Shown: positions 53,699-64,000 of the stretch, in pieces | Position numbering within the stretch: the first letter of the stretch is position 1 | Layout of the letters: the number at the start of each line of letters is the position of its first letter | NCBI GenBank assembly: GCA_964017065.1 | Contig: OZ024789.1 | Span: forward strand, 2,043,016-2,107,015 | Origin: Haliclona indistincta | Taxonomy: Eukaryota; Porifera; Demospongiae; Haplosclerida; Chalinidae | Direction: 5' to 3' | DNA length: 64,000 nt | Notes under the pieces: generated by a model | Databases searched by the model: none | What the model saw: only the letters and a program-made list of their open reading frames with translations | What the model was told of the DNA's origin: nothing | Program-made: the position numbers and the translations under genes

Positions 53699-56503
53699 AT
53701 GTTCTCATTGCTACATGTAGTTGTTGTCCTCTACCAGCTAGTGACCACGTTTGCCAGTACGTGCGGGTTTCTCATTACCGACCAGTTTTTACTGTTGTTT
53801 TTTTTTTCTAATCTCTAGCACTCACAGGAGGACCGGTGTCAGTCAGTGCTCTAGTGGAGGAGGATGCTCTGTTCCACTGTACTGGTGCTGGTGCTAATAT
53901 AGCGTGGATAGTGGATGGACTACTGGAAAATGAAGCTTCTATTATTCAACGAGGAATCTCTTCTGTTATAGTATCATTGTCAGGCACAGTACAGTCCACT
54001 CTCACTGTACCAGCAATACTAATGAACAATGGCACTACTGTACAGTGTGTGATCTATCCTAGTTCAGTTATCAGCAACAACGCTACACTGACTATTTTAC
54101 CAAGTGAGCCGTTGAATACATAGAGCAGTATTATAAACTATGCCAATATTGTACATGTACTGTGTTACAGGTATTGGTCCAGTTGTCAATGTGAGGTTCA
54201 CTGATTCATTCAGTGATGTACTGTGGGATCCTCCAGCAACTGCTGGTGTACTCAGTGGTCTCATGTATCGAGTGATTGTGATGAACAATAACACTGGTCA
54301 AGTGATTGTCAGTGACACTACCAACAACACACACATACCACTACCAGTTCTTCAGCTGTGTCAGTACTACACAGCTAATGTGACAGCATTCTCATCTCAG
54401 CATCATAGTGATAGTGTCATTACAGGACAGAGAATACCAGGAGGTGAATGAATAACTTCCACTACTGTTTCATTTTCCGCACTGTACGTACTCAATGCTA
54501 TATAGAGTACTACCATTTGAGGGGTGTGTTACAGCGGCCTGTGATGGTAATTAACTTCAACGCCACTCATTCTGCAGTTACTTTCAATATCACTATACAA
54601 CAGGTACTAGTTTATCACTATGTTGATTTACCTTACACTGTTATCTCTCTGCTATACAATTTGTTTTAGCGAGGAGCTATTGTTTGTCCTGACCAAAAAC
54701 TAATGTTAGAAACATATTCTACAGCAAACACTTCAGTTAATAGAACACTCACAGAGGTAGCTATAACACAACCTGGTGTCATGCAGTACACACTCTATGT
54801 TGAAAAGAGCTGTCATTGTATATCTGATATCATGATTGTTGCTGATGATAAAGTAGTATCTGATCGAATCGCAGTTCTATTCAGTAAGTCATGTTTATAA
54901 TTTTTTGTTGCATTCCATCTCATACATCAGGTACATATGCAATACAAGACTGTGATGTATCCAGTGACACTAGCTCCATACTAGTGGAGTGTACATTTGC
55001 CATCAATTCAACAGCACCAGGGATTGTAGTGATACAAGATGACCAGAGTCAATATACCATCAACAAGACACTGCAGAGACTGTTGCAGGATAGTGATAAA
55101 GGATCTGTCAACATTACTGGTCTACCAGCAGGAGAGTATAGTGTGAGAGTGTATGACAACAGTCCAGCTACTGACAGCACTAGTGCTGCATATCAACATT
55201 CTCAGTTAATACACATCATAGTTACTTCATCACAAGCTATGCTATCTACGATATTCCCATCTGGTAAGCTGAATTAATTATTTATATATTATTACTAAAA
55301 AGTATTTTAGTTTCTTTTCCTACCTAAAGGCTCCTATACATGTGACCAGCATATAACTCCATCTGTTGTACTGACCACCAGCATCATGGCTAGTGTAGTG
55401 GTCGTGTCGGAAGGTACAATAGTTGTGTGTGCAAGCTTGTAAAGGTTGATTTCACATTGCACAGCAAACGTTGCAGGTGTGGTCTCGATTGGAGCAGGTG
55501 TAACAATCCTCGTGATTGCTGGATGCGCTATTCTATTTATAACAGTAGCAGTTTTTATAGCTCGCAGAAAAACTGGACTAGGTAATTGATCATAATTGCA
55601 TTAGCTAGCACACTGCTAATGGACCAGGTCAAAATCTCCTCACCAAGCTGTGGAGAGTGATGATTAACTGTGTTTATTTATTATACAGTTACATTTTACT
55701 GGAGAAATGATGGAGATACTGAAGACAGGTAATGAATTGTAGCTGCTGTATTCATTACCATTGTGACTGTGTTTTGTTTTAGATATCAAATTCCCCCACA
55801 TGTTGCACAAAAGGTAGATGATATGACACAATGTTGGTGTTGCATCACAATGGTTCTAGACACAATGAACTATAATCACATTATTGAGTGTAGGTATTAC
55901 CATAATCATAGAGCTTTATTTGTTATTCATAAGCTGAGGTCATTACATATGGTGCTCATGGGATATGCATGTGACAATAGCTTTGTGCATACTAGCAATA
56001 ATTAAGTTAACATTACTGACCACAGTGTATAAGCAACATTGCCTTTGTTGGTATTAGAGAACAATGCTTTATATATCTCTCTTATAATTTATGACTAAAA
56101 AGCCAAGGAAGGAACCAGTGTATGCTGATATTCAGCATGACTCCACAGGACCAGCTGTCCCTCTACCACTAGACCCAGTACAGTATGCTACTGTTATGAA
56201 ACAGGCTAGCACAACTGAAGTGGTGAGATGACTTTGGATACACACCGCAATATGCAGCAACACATAACACTGAATAATTGATATTAATATTGTTGTTTGA
56301 TGCTTAAAATAACAGTTTATGTATCGATCTCATGACATTTATTTAAAGGCAAAAAGTATACAAAACTCAGGCTTTTTACTCTTTGCCGCTCTTGGCTAAA
56401 GAGTCAATGTAAAGTCTGGCTTTAGTGATGAACATAAGCTATACTGATAGTGCTGTCAGTGCTCTTATTTCTTATACAGAGTGATGAAACAGATAACAAC
56501 TGA
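53699..56503 (+). CDS. Receptor copy E: Ig/FN3 transmembrane protein, ITIM-like tail
   Basis: Twelve exons: 53699-53756 (signal peptide MFSLLHVVVVLYQLVTTFA), 53819-54103 (Ig), 54171-54443 (FN3-like), 54506-54603 and 54670-54883 (unrecognised domain), 54931-55263 (second FN3-like), 55330-55413 (stem), 55465-55581 (TM, then ARRKTGL), then tail exons 55689-55728, 55783-55813, 56103-56222 and 56480-56503. The sum is 1677 nt, 559 codons with stop. The tail has EPVYADIQHD and DPVQYATV (ITIM-like), then a short last exon encoding SDETDNN. The ectodomain is of the B type but the tail of the C type. The acceptor before the last FN3-like exon and all donors are canonical. Confidence 0.87.
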
Positions 56504-56788
56504 TCTTGAACTCGAGGAACTAGAATACGTAATTGTGATGATCATGAATTGATTTTGATAAAGTCATTCTTTTTATAAAAATCAAAGAACAGTATATATC
56601 TCAATTCGTATATTCATAATTATTATCACACAATCATTATTTTATATTTTTCATTAATAGTAAAGTGCCTTTTGCGTTATAAAATTAATTTCAGCAGTCG
56701 GGTGTACATGTGTATGATCATAGATAATATCTATGGTATGATCAATGACAGCACATCATTGAATCACTGCAAGCTCATCAATATCACC

Positions 56789-59119
56789 ATCATCAGGCAC
56801 AGTGCAGTCCACTCTCACTGTACCAGCAACACTAGAGAACAATGGCACTACTGTACAGTGTATAGTGTTCCCTGGTTCAGTGACCAGCAACTATGCTACC
56901 CTCACAGTTCTTCCAGGTGAGCTGTGGCTGTACGTGGTCTCATGCTGAGTTATCAAACTCATGCATAAAATGTATTTATAGTGGTCATGAATAATTTTAT
57001 TGCTTATGATTTTTCACGTATTGGTCCAGTTGTCAATGTGAGGTTCACTGATACATACAGTGCTGTACTGTGGGATCCTCCAGCAACTGCATGCTGGTGT
57101 ACTCGGTGGTCTCTCCTATATAGTGATTGTGATGAACAGCAACACTGGTCAAGTGATTGTCAGTGATACTACCAACAGCACTAACTATCCACTACCTGGT
57201 GCTCCCGCACCATGTCAGTACTACACAGCTAATGTGACTGCATTCTCATCTGAACATCAAGGGGATAGTGTAAGTACTGAGATACCAGTATCAGCTGGAG
57301 GTGAGTGATGTGCAGACCCCATGTGACTAAAAGCCTTTCCCTCGTACAGAGCACTATGGCCTGGATAGTGTGTCAGATGCTTTAGTAGTCGTCTACAATA
57401 CCACTCACTGCGCTGTTAGTTTCCATATTGATATCAAAGAAGTGAGAATTCTTACATGCCCAGTGTTAAATAATTGAGTGGTGATTGCCCAGACTATATA
57501 ATTATTATGCAACCATATTATAGATATTGATATTATAACATTTTCTGATGCAACTGCATGTTGAACATTCTTTAAAATATCATGAGTTCCTAGACACATG
57601 CAATGATTATCATTATACTGTAATGAATATCATTATTAATATCCTGTTTGCATTGTAGAGGAGCCACATTGTTTGCCCTGATCAGGAACTGTTTTTGTAA
57701 CGTATTCCAAAACAAACCCTTCAGATAGAACCACTCACCCTGTTGCAGCTACAACACATTCTGGTGTGATGCAGTACACAATATATGTTGAACAGAGCTG
57801 TCATTGTTTAGCTGATATTATGATCGATGGACAAGTTAAGATGGAAACAGTGTTCTTCAGTAAGTTACTGTTGACGCATTATTTTTGTGTATGAAGTGAT
57901 CTGCTACAGGCTCCTACAATGTTCAAGACTGTAATGTATCCAGTGACACTAGCTCCATACTAGTGGAGTGTACATTTGCCATCAATTCAACAGCACCAGG
58001 GATTGTAGTGATACAAGATGACCAGAGTCAATATACCATCAACAAGACACTGCAGAGACTGCTGCAGGATAGTGATAAAGGATCTGTCAACATTACTGGT
58101 CTACCAGCAGGAGAGTATAGTGTGAGAGTGTATGACAACAGTCCAGCTACTGACAGCACTAGTGCTGCATATCAGCATTCTCAGTTAATACACATCATCA
58201 ATCCAAGGCCAAGCTCGATCTCATCATACATTATTCCATCCACTACAGCATCTTCATCAGGCAAATGTATAAGAAACTCAGTCATGTTATTTTCAAAACA
58301 TTTGCTCTTTTAGCTACAGATTCGAATTCCTTGAATGTTAATGCAGTTCTGAGCAACAGTGTCACATCAGTGCCAACACGTATAATAATGATAGTATTAC
58401 TGTATGTTAAGTTTAATTTTTCTGTACACAGATGACGGACTTACTATTGGAGTAGTTATGGGGGGCATAGTATTCATCATTATGGTAATATCTGCTGCCA
58501 TACTCATAGCAGTGCTAGTCTTGCTTATTATTCTACATTTTATCAAAGGTGGTTAAATTTTGCTAAAGCCACTGGCTAAAGCTATATTGAATTGTTAATG
58601 ATGTTCATGATTTTATTCTCAACACAGTTGCAATTTTAACAAACTATAGTTATGAAAGCAAGAAAAACAGGTTAGCACATTAACTAAAGCTGATGCTTGT
58701 ACTATAAGCTTTGTCTTTCATAGATACCAGCCGTTAGTTTGTAATCAAAACATTTTGGTAAGAATTTTGCATGAAATACATCAAACACAGCTTTGGATAT
58801 TACCGTGTTACTATTATATAGCGGGTACTAATTTTAGTGAATTTAGCAATGACATCACAATCGCTAAAAAATAGTACACACCAAATTGTGTTGTATTACA
58901 TGTACATAGTTTAGAAATTTTAAGGAAACGCTAAAAGCAAAATTCAAAGGTTTTGCAAAAATTTAATCGCTAAATTTTGTACCCGCCAATAATATAGTTA
59001 CCTTAAATATAAAATTATAATAAACAATGATGTAATCATAACTATACTCATAACACTGCAAGGATTCTGACGAACCAGTTGTCATTGTGCATGGACGATC
59101 TGCTATCTACCACCTCTGA
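56789..59119 (+). pseudogene. Receptor copy F: 5'-truncated, frame-broken copy
   Basis: No signal-peptide exon; the Ig exon begins mid-domain (about 56789-56916). The FN3 acceptor, ACAG|GT in other copies, is TTCAC|GT at 57017, and a 4-base insertion near 57091 (GCATGCTGG) shifts the frame. In the third domain TAA occurs at 57698-57700. The second FN3-like exon (57910-58260) is intact but ends in a GC-type donor or lacks a normal one. TM exon 58432-58548 (FIIMVISAAILIAVLVLLII) and tail exons up to 59063-59119 (DSDEPVVIVHGRSAIYHL, TGA) remain open; this tail differs from both other classes. Downstream parts could be younger or still selected, but as a whole it is a pseudogene. Confidence 0.8.
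58800..59003. mobile_element. Small TIR element (AGCGGGTAC family)
   Basis: AGCGGGTACTAATTTTAG at 58820 is mirrored by AAATTTTGTACCCGCC near 58972-58987; the outer parts GTTACTATTATATAGCGGG and its imperfect complement also pair. It lies in an intron of copy F. It shares the GCGGG/CCCGC terminal style of the element at 60521. Confidence 0.6.
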
Positions 59120-59613
59120 AACATTATACCACTGTCAAGATTCGGAAGACGCAGAAATTAATTACAATAAAGACTGACTCATTACATCATAGATATTAAT
59201 AATAGAGTCTCTTTAGTATCACATACACAACAGTAACTTGCTTCATAACCAACTCAAATTCACTCACATAACTCACATTCATCAGTTATTGCAACATTGA
59301 ATGATGTAATACATGCTGCTTAATTATTCATTGCTGACTCATCTTTTTATGAATAACGTCATGTAACAATAATAATCATGAGCACTATTAACATCAAGTC
59401 ATAGAATGTTGAGAACTTATGTTAGAGGCAAGCGATCATTAAGATGCATAGTAGCTATCAGATAACGAAACTGATCGTGAAAATCAATTTGCCTTGTACA
59501 AAAGGTGTGAAATTTTCTTCTGATCACAGTTTTCTCATTGCAAGGAAGATTATTGATTATTACAAAATAATCAGTAACTGATTTCGGGTGAATGAAAAAA
59601 TAATAATAAAGAG

Positions 59614-62600
59614 TTATGAAGATCTAGTGGTACTAGGAGGTGTAGCGGTTGATGGTGGTTGCTGTCCTGGTAGAATGATGGGCATCAGACCAGCAGGGTA
59701 ACTAGCATGGTACTGAGCGGCTGCTGCAGGAGGTAAAGAGATGGGCATAAATGAGCCGGGAGGCAAGAACTGCCCTTGAGGAAGAACACTGAAGTACGGA
59801 GAAGGCATGAAAGCAGACTGGCTGGTTAGAGACTGAGGGAGTGATGAGACGGCAGGAGCTAGAGAAATTGAGACAGCTGGAGACGAACTAGTCCTGATGA
59901 CCGGAACATGCATATTATAACCAGGTACTGGAATAGGAACGGGGACACTACTAGTGCTGGTAGCTGGGACATGGGAACCGGTCCCAACTACACTGGTGCT
60001 AGGTATTGGAACAGGTACTGGAATAGGAACACTACTAGTGCTGGTTGCTGCGACATGGGAACCGGTCCAGACTACACTAGAGCTAGGTATCGGAACAGGT
60101 ACTAGACTGGGGATGGCCATAGGGACACCACCAGTGGTGGTTACTGGAGCATGGGAATCAGTCCTTGGAACAGGCACATGAGAGCTAGTACTTGTACTGG
60201 TTACAGGTATACTAGAGGGTGTGGTTTGAGTAGTGGGTGTGGCAGTAGTGTCTGAGGGCGTGGCGGTAGTAGACGATGTAGCTATGGAAGAGGTGGGGCC
60301 TGTGTTGCTGTTGCTGTCCTTCTCGGTGGAGTCGTGGTAAGCGGCATCCATTGTCTCGAGCTTTCCTTGCTTAAGCTTCATTTTGTCTCTCAGTTCCTTC
60401 AACTCGTAGAAGAACTTGAGCTTGTCCACACGGCGAGGATGAGAGGCAGCTCGACCAGAGGTAGACGGCATCACATACACAACCTATAGAAATACATCAA
60501 AGATTGAGACTACATGTAGGTACCGAAGTTTAGCGGGAGGAAACTTTGGCGAATCGTCAAGCATTTGCCAAAATAAAATTTGCCAAAAAATCTGCTTTTT
60601 CTATTGCAGTAATACGTGAGCCAGGCACATGATGCCAAAATTAAATTCGCCAAAATGCAAAATCTGGGTCATTCGCCAAAATTTTGACCCTCCAAAATTA
60701 CCCGCTATACGGTATAATATTTGGTGAGTTATAAGTACGTAATAGTTAATGCGGGGTGACAGTAATACATGATACACAGATTAGTAACAGTATCTAAGAT
60801 AAATAAGTATTACTCAAGCTATTAATCTTAACTGAGGCCCAGCCATTATCGTTTTTTAAATACATACAGAGTGTTACAATGTAGCTATGTGAAGAGGCTT
60901 ATGAACTGATGCTTTTAGCTAACAAAACTTTTATTGATTCCAGATTTGCAGTTTCTGACATTTAAAAATGATTCTTTAGGTTAGATTTGCACAGTAATTT
61001 TTTGCTATACAGTAGCCACATAAATGCATATATTTGGCAGATGAACTGCTGAAGCCCGCCATACCGCAGATAAACTCACTGTATCTGTTCCAGGTAGTGG
61101 TTTGTCTTGTACTCCAACCTCACATTTACCACCTTGGAAGATCTCATAGATACCTGAGAGAGAGTAAAGAAATGAGTGAGTGGGTTAGTGAGTGAGTGAG
61201 TGAGTGAGTTGTTGAGTGAGTGAGTGAGTGAGTGAGTGAGTGAGTGAGTAAGTGAGTGAGTTAGTGAATGAATGAGTGAGTGAACGAGTGAGTGAGTGAA
61301 CGAGTGAGTGAGTGAACGAGTGAGTGAATGAGTAAGTCAATGAGCTACCAAGCAGTGAATATAAGTAAAACAGTAGTTATATGAACTTGAAAAAAGCTGA
61401 AACTGAGTGACTAGGTGAGGTACCTTTTCCATTGAAGCAAGCTACTAGTGGTTTGAGCTCTTTCATTCTCTCACACATCACCGCCGACCACTCCTTGATC
61501 TCCTTCCTGTGAGGAACATAACAGTGATTGACATTAGAAAAAATTTCAAAAAATTCATTAAAAAAAAAATTCGTAAAAATGAACACACACTACAAAAGCC
61601 TGTGAGACAGTAAATAATGTCTTGACTTGAAATTATAAACTGGGATATGAATTTCAGTGCACGAGAGTGTTTGAGAATGTGTGTGAGAGTGTGTGTTTGT
61701 GTGTGAGAGAGAGTGTGTGTGAGTGTGCGAGAGAGAGTGTGAGTGTGACAGACCTAGTCAAGTCATTACTAGATCGTGTTGTCCTGGGCACTATATTAGT
61801 GAACCCTATCCCATAGTCGAGACACTCAGCGTCCTCCTTGTAGCCCATCTTACGAGGAATGAGACCAGACTCGTACATACAGGGCCCTAGAGGGAGAGAC
61901 AACACAACAACAATGGTGGTAACCCTATAGCGTGCACACACATACTTATTCATTCACAGTGCACTAGGAAGAAATGGAAATGGTAAGGTAATCTTTCATT
62001 TGAAATGGTGAAATAATAAGGCATAAATAGTTGTGTAAAGTGTATTCCTCTAAAATGCGTTGAGTTATTTTTCTGGTCGAGACTCAGGACACACCCAAAA
62101 AAACTAAAAATAAATAATTAATAATAATTAATGCTACCGAGTCCATTGTAAATTAGGGTACATAGCAACAGCTAACAACAATGTATGAATGAAAGAAAGA
62201 GGCATGGTTACCACACCCACTGCAGTCTTTCACTCAATCATTTATGTACCTCTATTATTTACAGCACAGCCACACATACACGACAGTACTGCCTTATTCT
62301 AGAGGAGGAGGTAGCCTGCCGAGTGACTATCGAACAGTTTGTATGCTACAGGTACTACGGTAGTGTTGATCGAAAATTTACTTCGCTGTAGACAGTACTC
62401 CAATGCCGAGTGAAAATTTAATTCCCAGGAGTCTTCCTGCAATTTATCTCGTAATAATTTCTCTGAGTTTTTCAGCTGCTTTGATAATGGACTGCCTGTG
62501 TCATAAGTGGTTGGACCCTCATAACAAAACTGGCAATACCATCAAGCTTATCTATCAAGTGCTCAACTTAGTTTTCTCAATCCGCTCACATAGCTGGCAG

Positions 62601-63258
62601 TTGATCGGCTTTGCCCACTCACTTTAACTGATCTTTTTCATTCACATTTTAGTAAGCAAATAGAAGAGGCTTGGGAAGAAGAGATACGGAAAGCTACATC
62701 ATTATCATTATTTGATGCATGAATACATTATGGTGCACGCTTTTAATTTTTGGGTAATTTACCCATCGATTGATGCAAAAGTTTCAATTTTACTAACATG
62801 TGATCTACTAAAACTTACAGAAATGATTGTTGGCATTGCAGTAATGGTGACCCAGGTGTGCCGACAGCAAGCCGGGATTGATACCAATCTATAGAAAGAC
62901 AACAGAAACACGTACGTCACCAACTGAGAAAAAAGGAATCGACGACAACTATGAAATGCATACTAGTGACATTAAAATATCATAATGGTTTACTGACAAA
63001 CACTATCTCCAGTCCAGGCTTGAGGTGGTCTGGTAGGAACATCTCCATGATCTGTTCCTCTGTCATTCCTCCAAACCTCGAGTCCAATGGCTTCTTTTGT
63101 TTCTTCTTCGGGGTCCCGTCATCCTCGCTAGCCGAACCCTGCGCCTTCTGAGGCGAAGACAAAGGCGTGCCTTCACTGTTGGCGGCATCTTTGACTGCTT
63201 TGGGCTTGCGTCCGCGCTTCTTCCCCGTCGCTACTGGTTTCGGTGCAGTGGAAGACAT
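59614..63258 (-). CDS. TDG: Thymine-DNA glycosylase
   Basis: Six exons on the minus strand: 63258-62998, 62888-62819, 61886-61754, 61506-61424, 61153-61080, 60483-59614. Total 1491 nt, 497 codons with stop, all phases consistent. TDG excises T or U (and in vertebrates 5-formyl- and 5-carboxylcytosine) from mispairs in base-excision repair and demethylation. Seen: a basic N terminus with an AT-hook-like KKRGRKPKA; the catalytic loop IGINPGLLSA (the Asn is the catalytic residue); GHHYCNANNHFW; the active-site strand YGIGFTNIVPRTTRSSNDLT; LVACFNGKGIYEIF; and the C-terminal helix start YVMPSTSGRA...DKLKFFYELKELRDKM. The last exon adds about 220 residues of Ser/Thr/Pro-rich repeats (VPIPVPVPIPSTS, TGSHVPATSTSS) not typical of vertebrate TDG. 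GHHYxxxxNHFW has CNAN where vertebrates have PGPG. Single copy, no damage seen. Confidence 0.95.
60521..60714. mobile_element. MITE with TACCG/CGGTA ends in a TDG intron
   Basis: TACCGAAGTTTAGCGGGAGG at the left is mirrored by CCTCCAAAATTACCCGCTATACGGTA at the right with mismatches; internal GGCGAA and TTCGCC words pair. TA at both ends suggests TA target duplication. It lies just upstream of TDG exon 6 and has no ORF. Confidence 0.7.
61168..61335 (+). repeat. (GAGT)n microsatellite in a TDG intron
   Basis: About 165 bp of GAGT repeats, with GAAC and GAAT variants, lies between TDG exons 4 and 5. A second simple tract of GT/GAGA repeats occurs at about 61664-61745, directly after exon 3's donor. 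Confidence 0.92.
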
Positions 63259-63648
63259 CTTTTGTCTACGTTTGAAATTTCGCGGTTGATTGCGGTGTGT
63301 TCGGTTAATTAGATGTTGCCGTAATTGTCTATGTCCAATGACGTCACAATGTTTACGTGATCTCAGACTCGCACTCGCAGAGCTGTCTTGAGATCAGTGG
63401 GAAGACAAGTACCTGACAGGACGCCACTGGGACGGAGGGCCGGTGATCCAGAGACACGATCTAAAGGTAACCGACTCTACCTGAGGCTAATCATACCTCT
63501 TACTTTGTCTATGCTGTTCACTGGTCTTAGTAATTTTCATCAATAATTATTTTTATTTTTTTTTACTTTTTTAACTCACTCAAACTATTATTATTAGCTA
63601 AACAAGTGAACTAACAAAGAGAGAGAGAAGTCTAAGAGAGTGATCAAG
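63259..63648. promoter_or_regulatory. Bidirectional promoter region, TDG / UBE2H
   Basis: Two start codons point away from each other 390 bp apart. The TDG-proximal part is GC-richer, with CAATGACGTCACAATG (a CRE-type TGACGTCA) near 63338-63353. On the UBE2H side, CTAAAG|GTAACC at about 63468 and a TATTATTAG acceptor near 63598 suggest a 5' UTR intron. A shared promoter is inference. Confidence 0.55.
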
Positions 63649-63701
63649 ATGTCGTCCCCGTCAGCAGGCAAGCGACGGATGGACATGGATGTAGTCAAAC
63701 T
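63649..63701 (+). CDS. UBE2H: Ubiquitin-conjugating enzyme E2 H, first exon
   Basis: ATG followed by MSSPSAGKRRMDMDVVKL, which matches the highly conserved UBE2H N terminus, and then a donor CT|GTGAGC in phase 2. The remaining exons, including the catalytic Cys, are beyond 64000. UBE2H is the E2 that works with the CTLH/GID E3 complex. The remaining 300 bases are intron sequence. Confidence 0.9.
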
Positions 63702-64000
63702 GTGAGCTAGCTAGCTTCTCTCAAACACACTGTCTTTGCCTAGCTGTCCAACTGTGGTTGCATGTGATCATGGTAGTGGGTAGGTATTGCATGTTGTGGT
63801 GTACATGTACAATGAGAGCAATGTTCATCTGTTGCTGTTGTGTTCCTCACTGACTGCTAGTACATGTACATAGTTCCAAGAAAACATTACAATTATAGTA
63901 CTTTAAGTGATACAAACAGGAATGGACTGGTAGTTAGAGATCAACAATATGAGCAACTGTACTTCTGTAACAGTTGGTTAGGTGATTTATTGCTATTTAG

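Noticed and set aside
33591..59119. The array as sponge aggregation-factor genes
   Set aside because: Aggregation factors are secreted proteins built of Calx-beta-type repeats. These copies have Ig and FN3-like domains, a TM segment and Tyr-motif tails, and no Calx-beta pattern was seen.
59908..60181. Plus-strand ORFs with GTGIGTL-like repeats
   Set aside because: Antisense shadows of the Pro/Val/Ser-rich last exon of TDG.

Overview
This is a eukaryotic, intron-rich, AT-rich genomic window that most resembles a demosponge. The basis is many very short GT-AG introns (about 45-400 bp), animal-type genes (a TDG orthologue, the first exon of UBE2H, a UTP20-like copy, a Death-domain exon, a RING/B-box protein) and dense small inverted-repeat elements. 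An Amphimedon-like genome is my inference; nothing in the sequence names the species. There is one 200-base assembly gap (31301-31500).

Layout. (1) 1-5950: minus-strand Ty3/gypsy LTR retrotransposon with a fused gag-pol frame that runs off the left edge. (2) 6210-10779: a Death-domain terminal exon, then a decayed, intron-retaining UTP20 C-terminal copy. (3) 10780-16240: a minisatellite, scattered coding-like exons of an unidentified minus-strand gene, and four foldback elements. (4) 16617-20252: intact 1211-codon reverse transcriptase with an R2/CRE-like C-terminal endonuclease module. (5) 20939-26750: nested insertions, namely a terminal-inverted-repeat element holding a hairpin MITE and a young Ty3/gypsy element with matching 187-bp LTRs, a PBS for tRNA-Leu and a textbook -1 frameshift signal between gag and pol. 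(6) 27545-29125: a roughly 161-bp macrosatellite whose every unit carries splice-like signals. (7) 31821-33269: RING/B-box (TRIM-like) gene with an in-frame UGA. (8) 33.6-59.1 kb: a head-to-tail array of seven related immunoglobulin/FN3 transmembrane receptor copies, four intact by exon arithmetic, with a tRNA-Ser(AGA) gene between two of them. (9) 59.6-64 kb: thymine-DNA glycosylase (minus) head-to-head with UBE2H (plus).

The most interesting content is the receptor array. Each copy has signal peptide - Ig - FN3-like - an unrecognised two-exon domain - FN3-like - Ser/Thr stem - TM - tail. Two ectodomain subfamilies (A, C, D versus B, E, F) are combined with two tail classes. One tail carries NPAY/YITM plus repeated YETV motifs spaced like an ITAM, the first also fitting TxYxxV. 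The other carries YADI and an ITIM-like VQYATI/V. Nearly all exon boundaries are phase 1, so tails can be exchanged. Three copies are damaged (donor loss, acceptor loss, frameshifts). The blocks 0-A-B and C-D-E look like a segmental duplication. This has the layout of a paired activating/inhibitory innate receptor locus; that function is inference.
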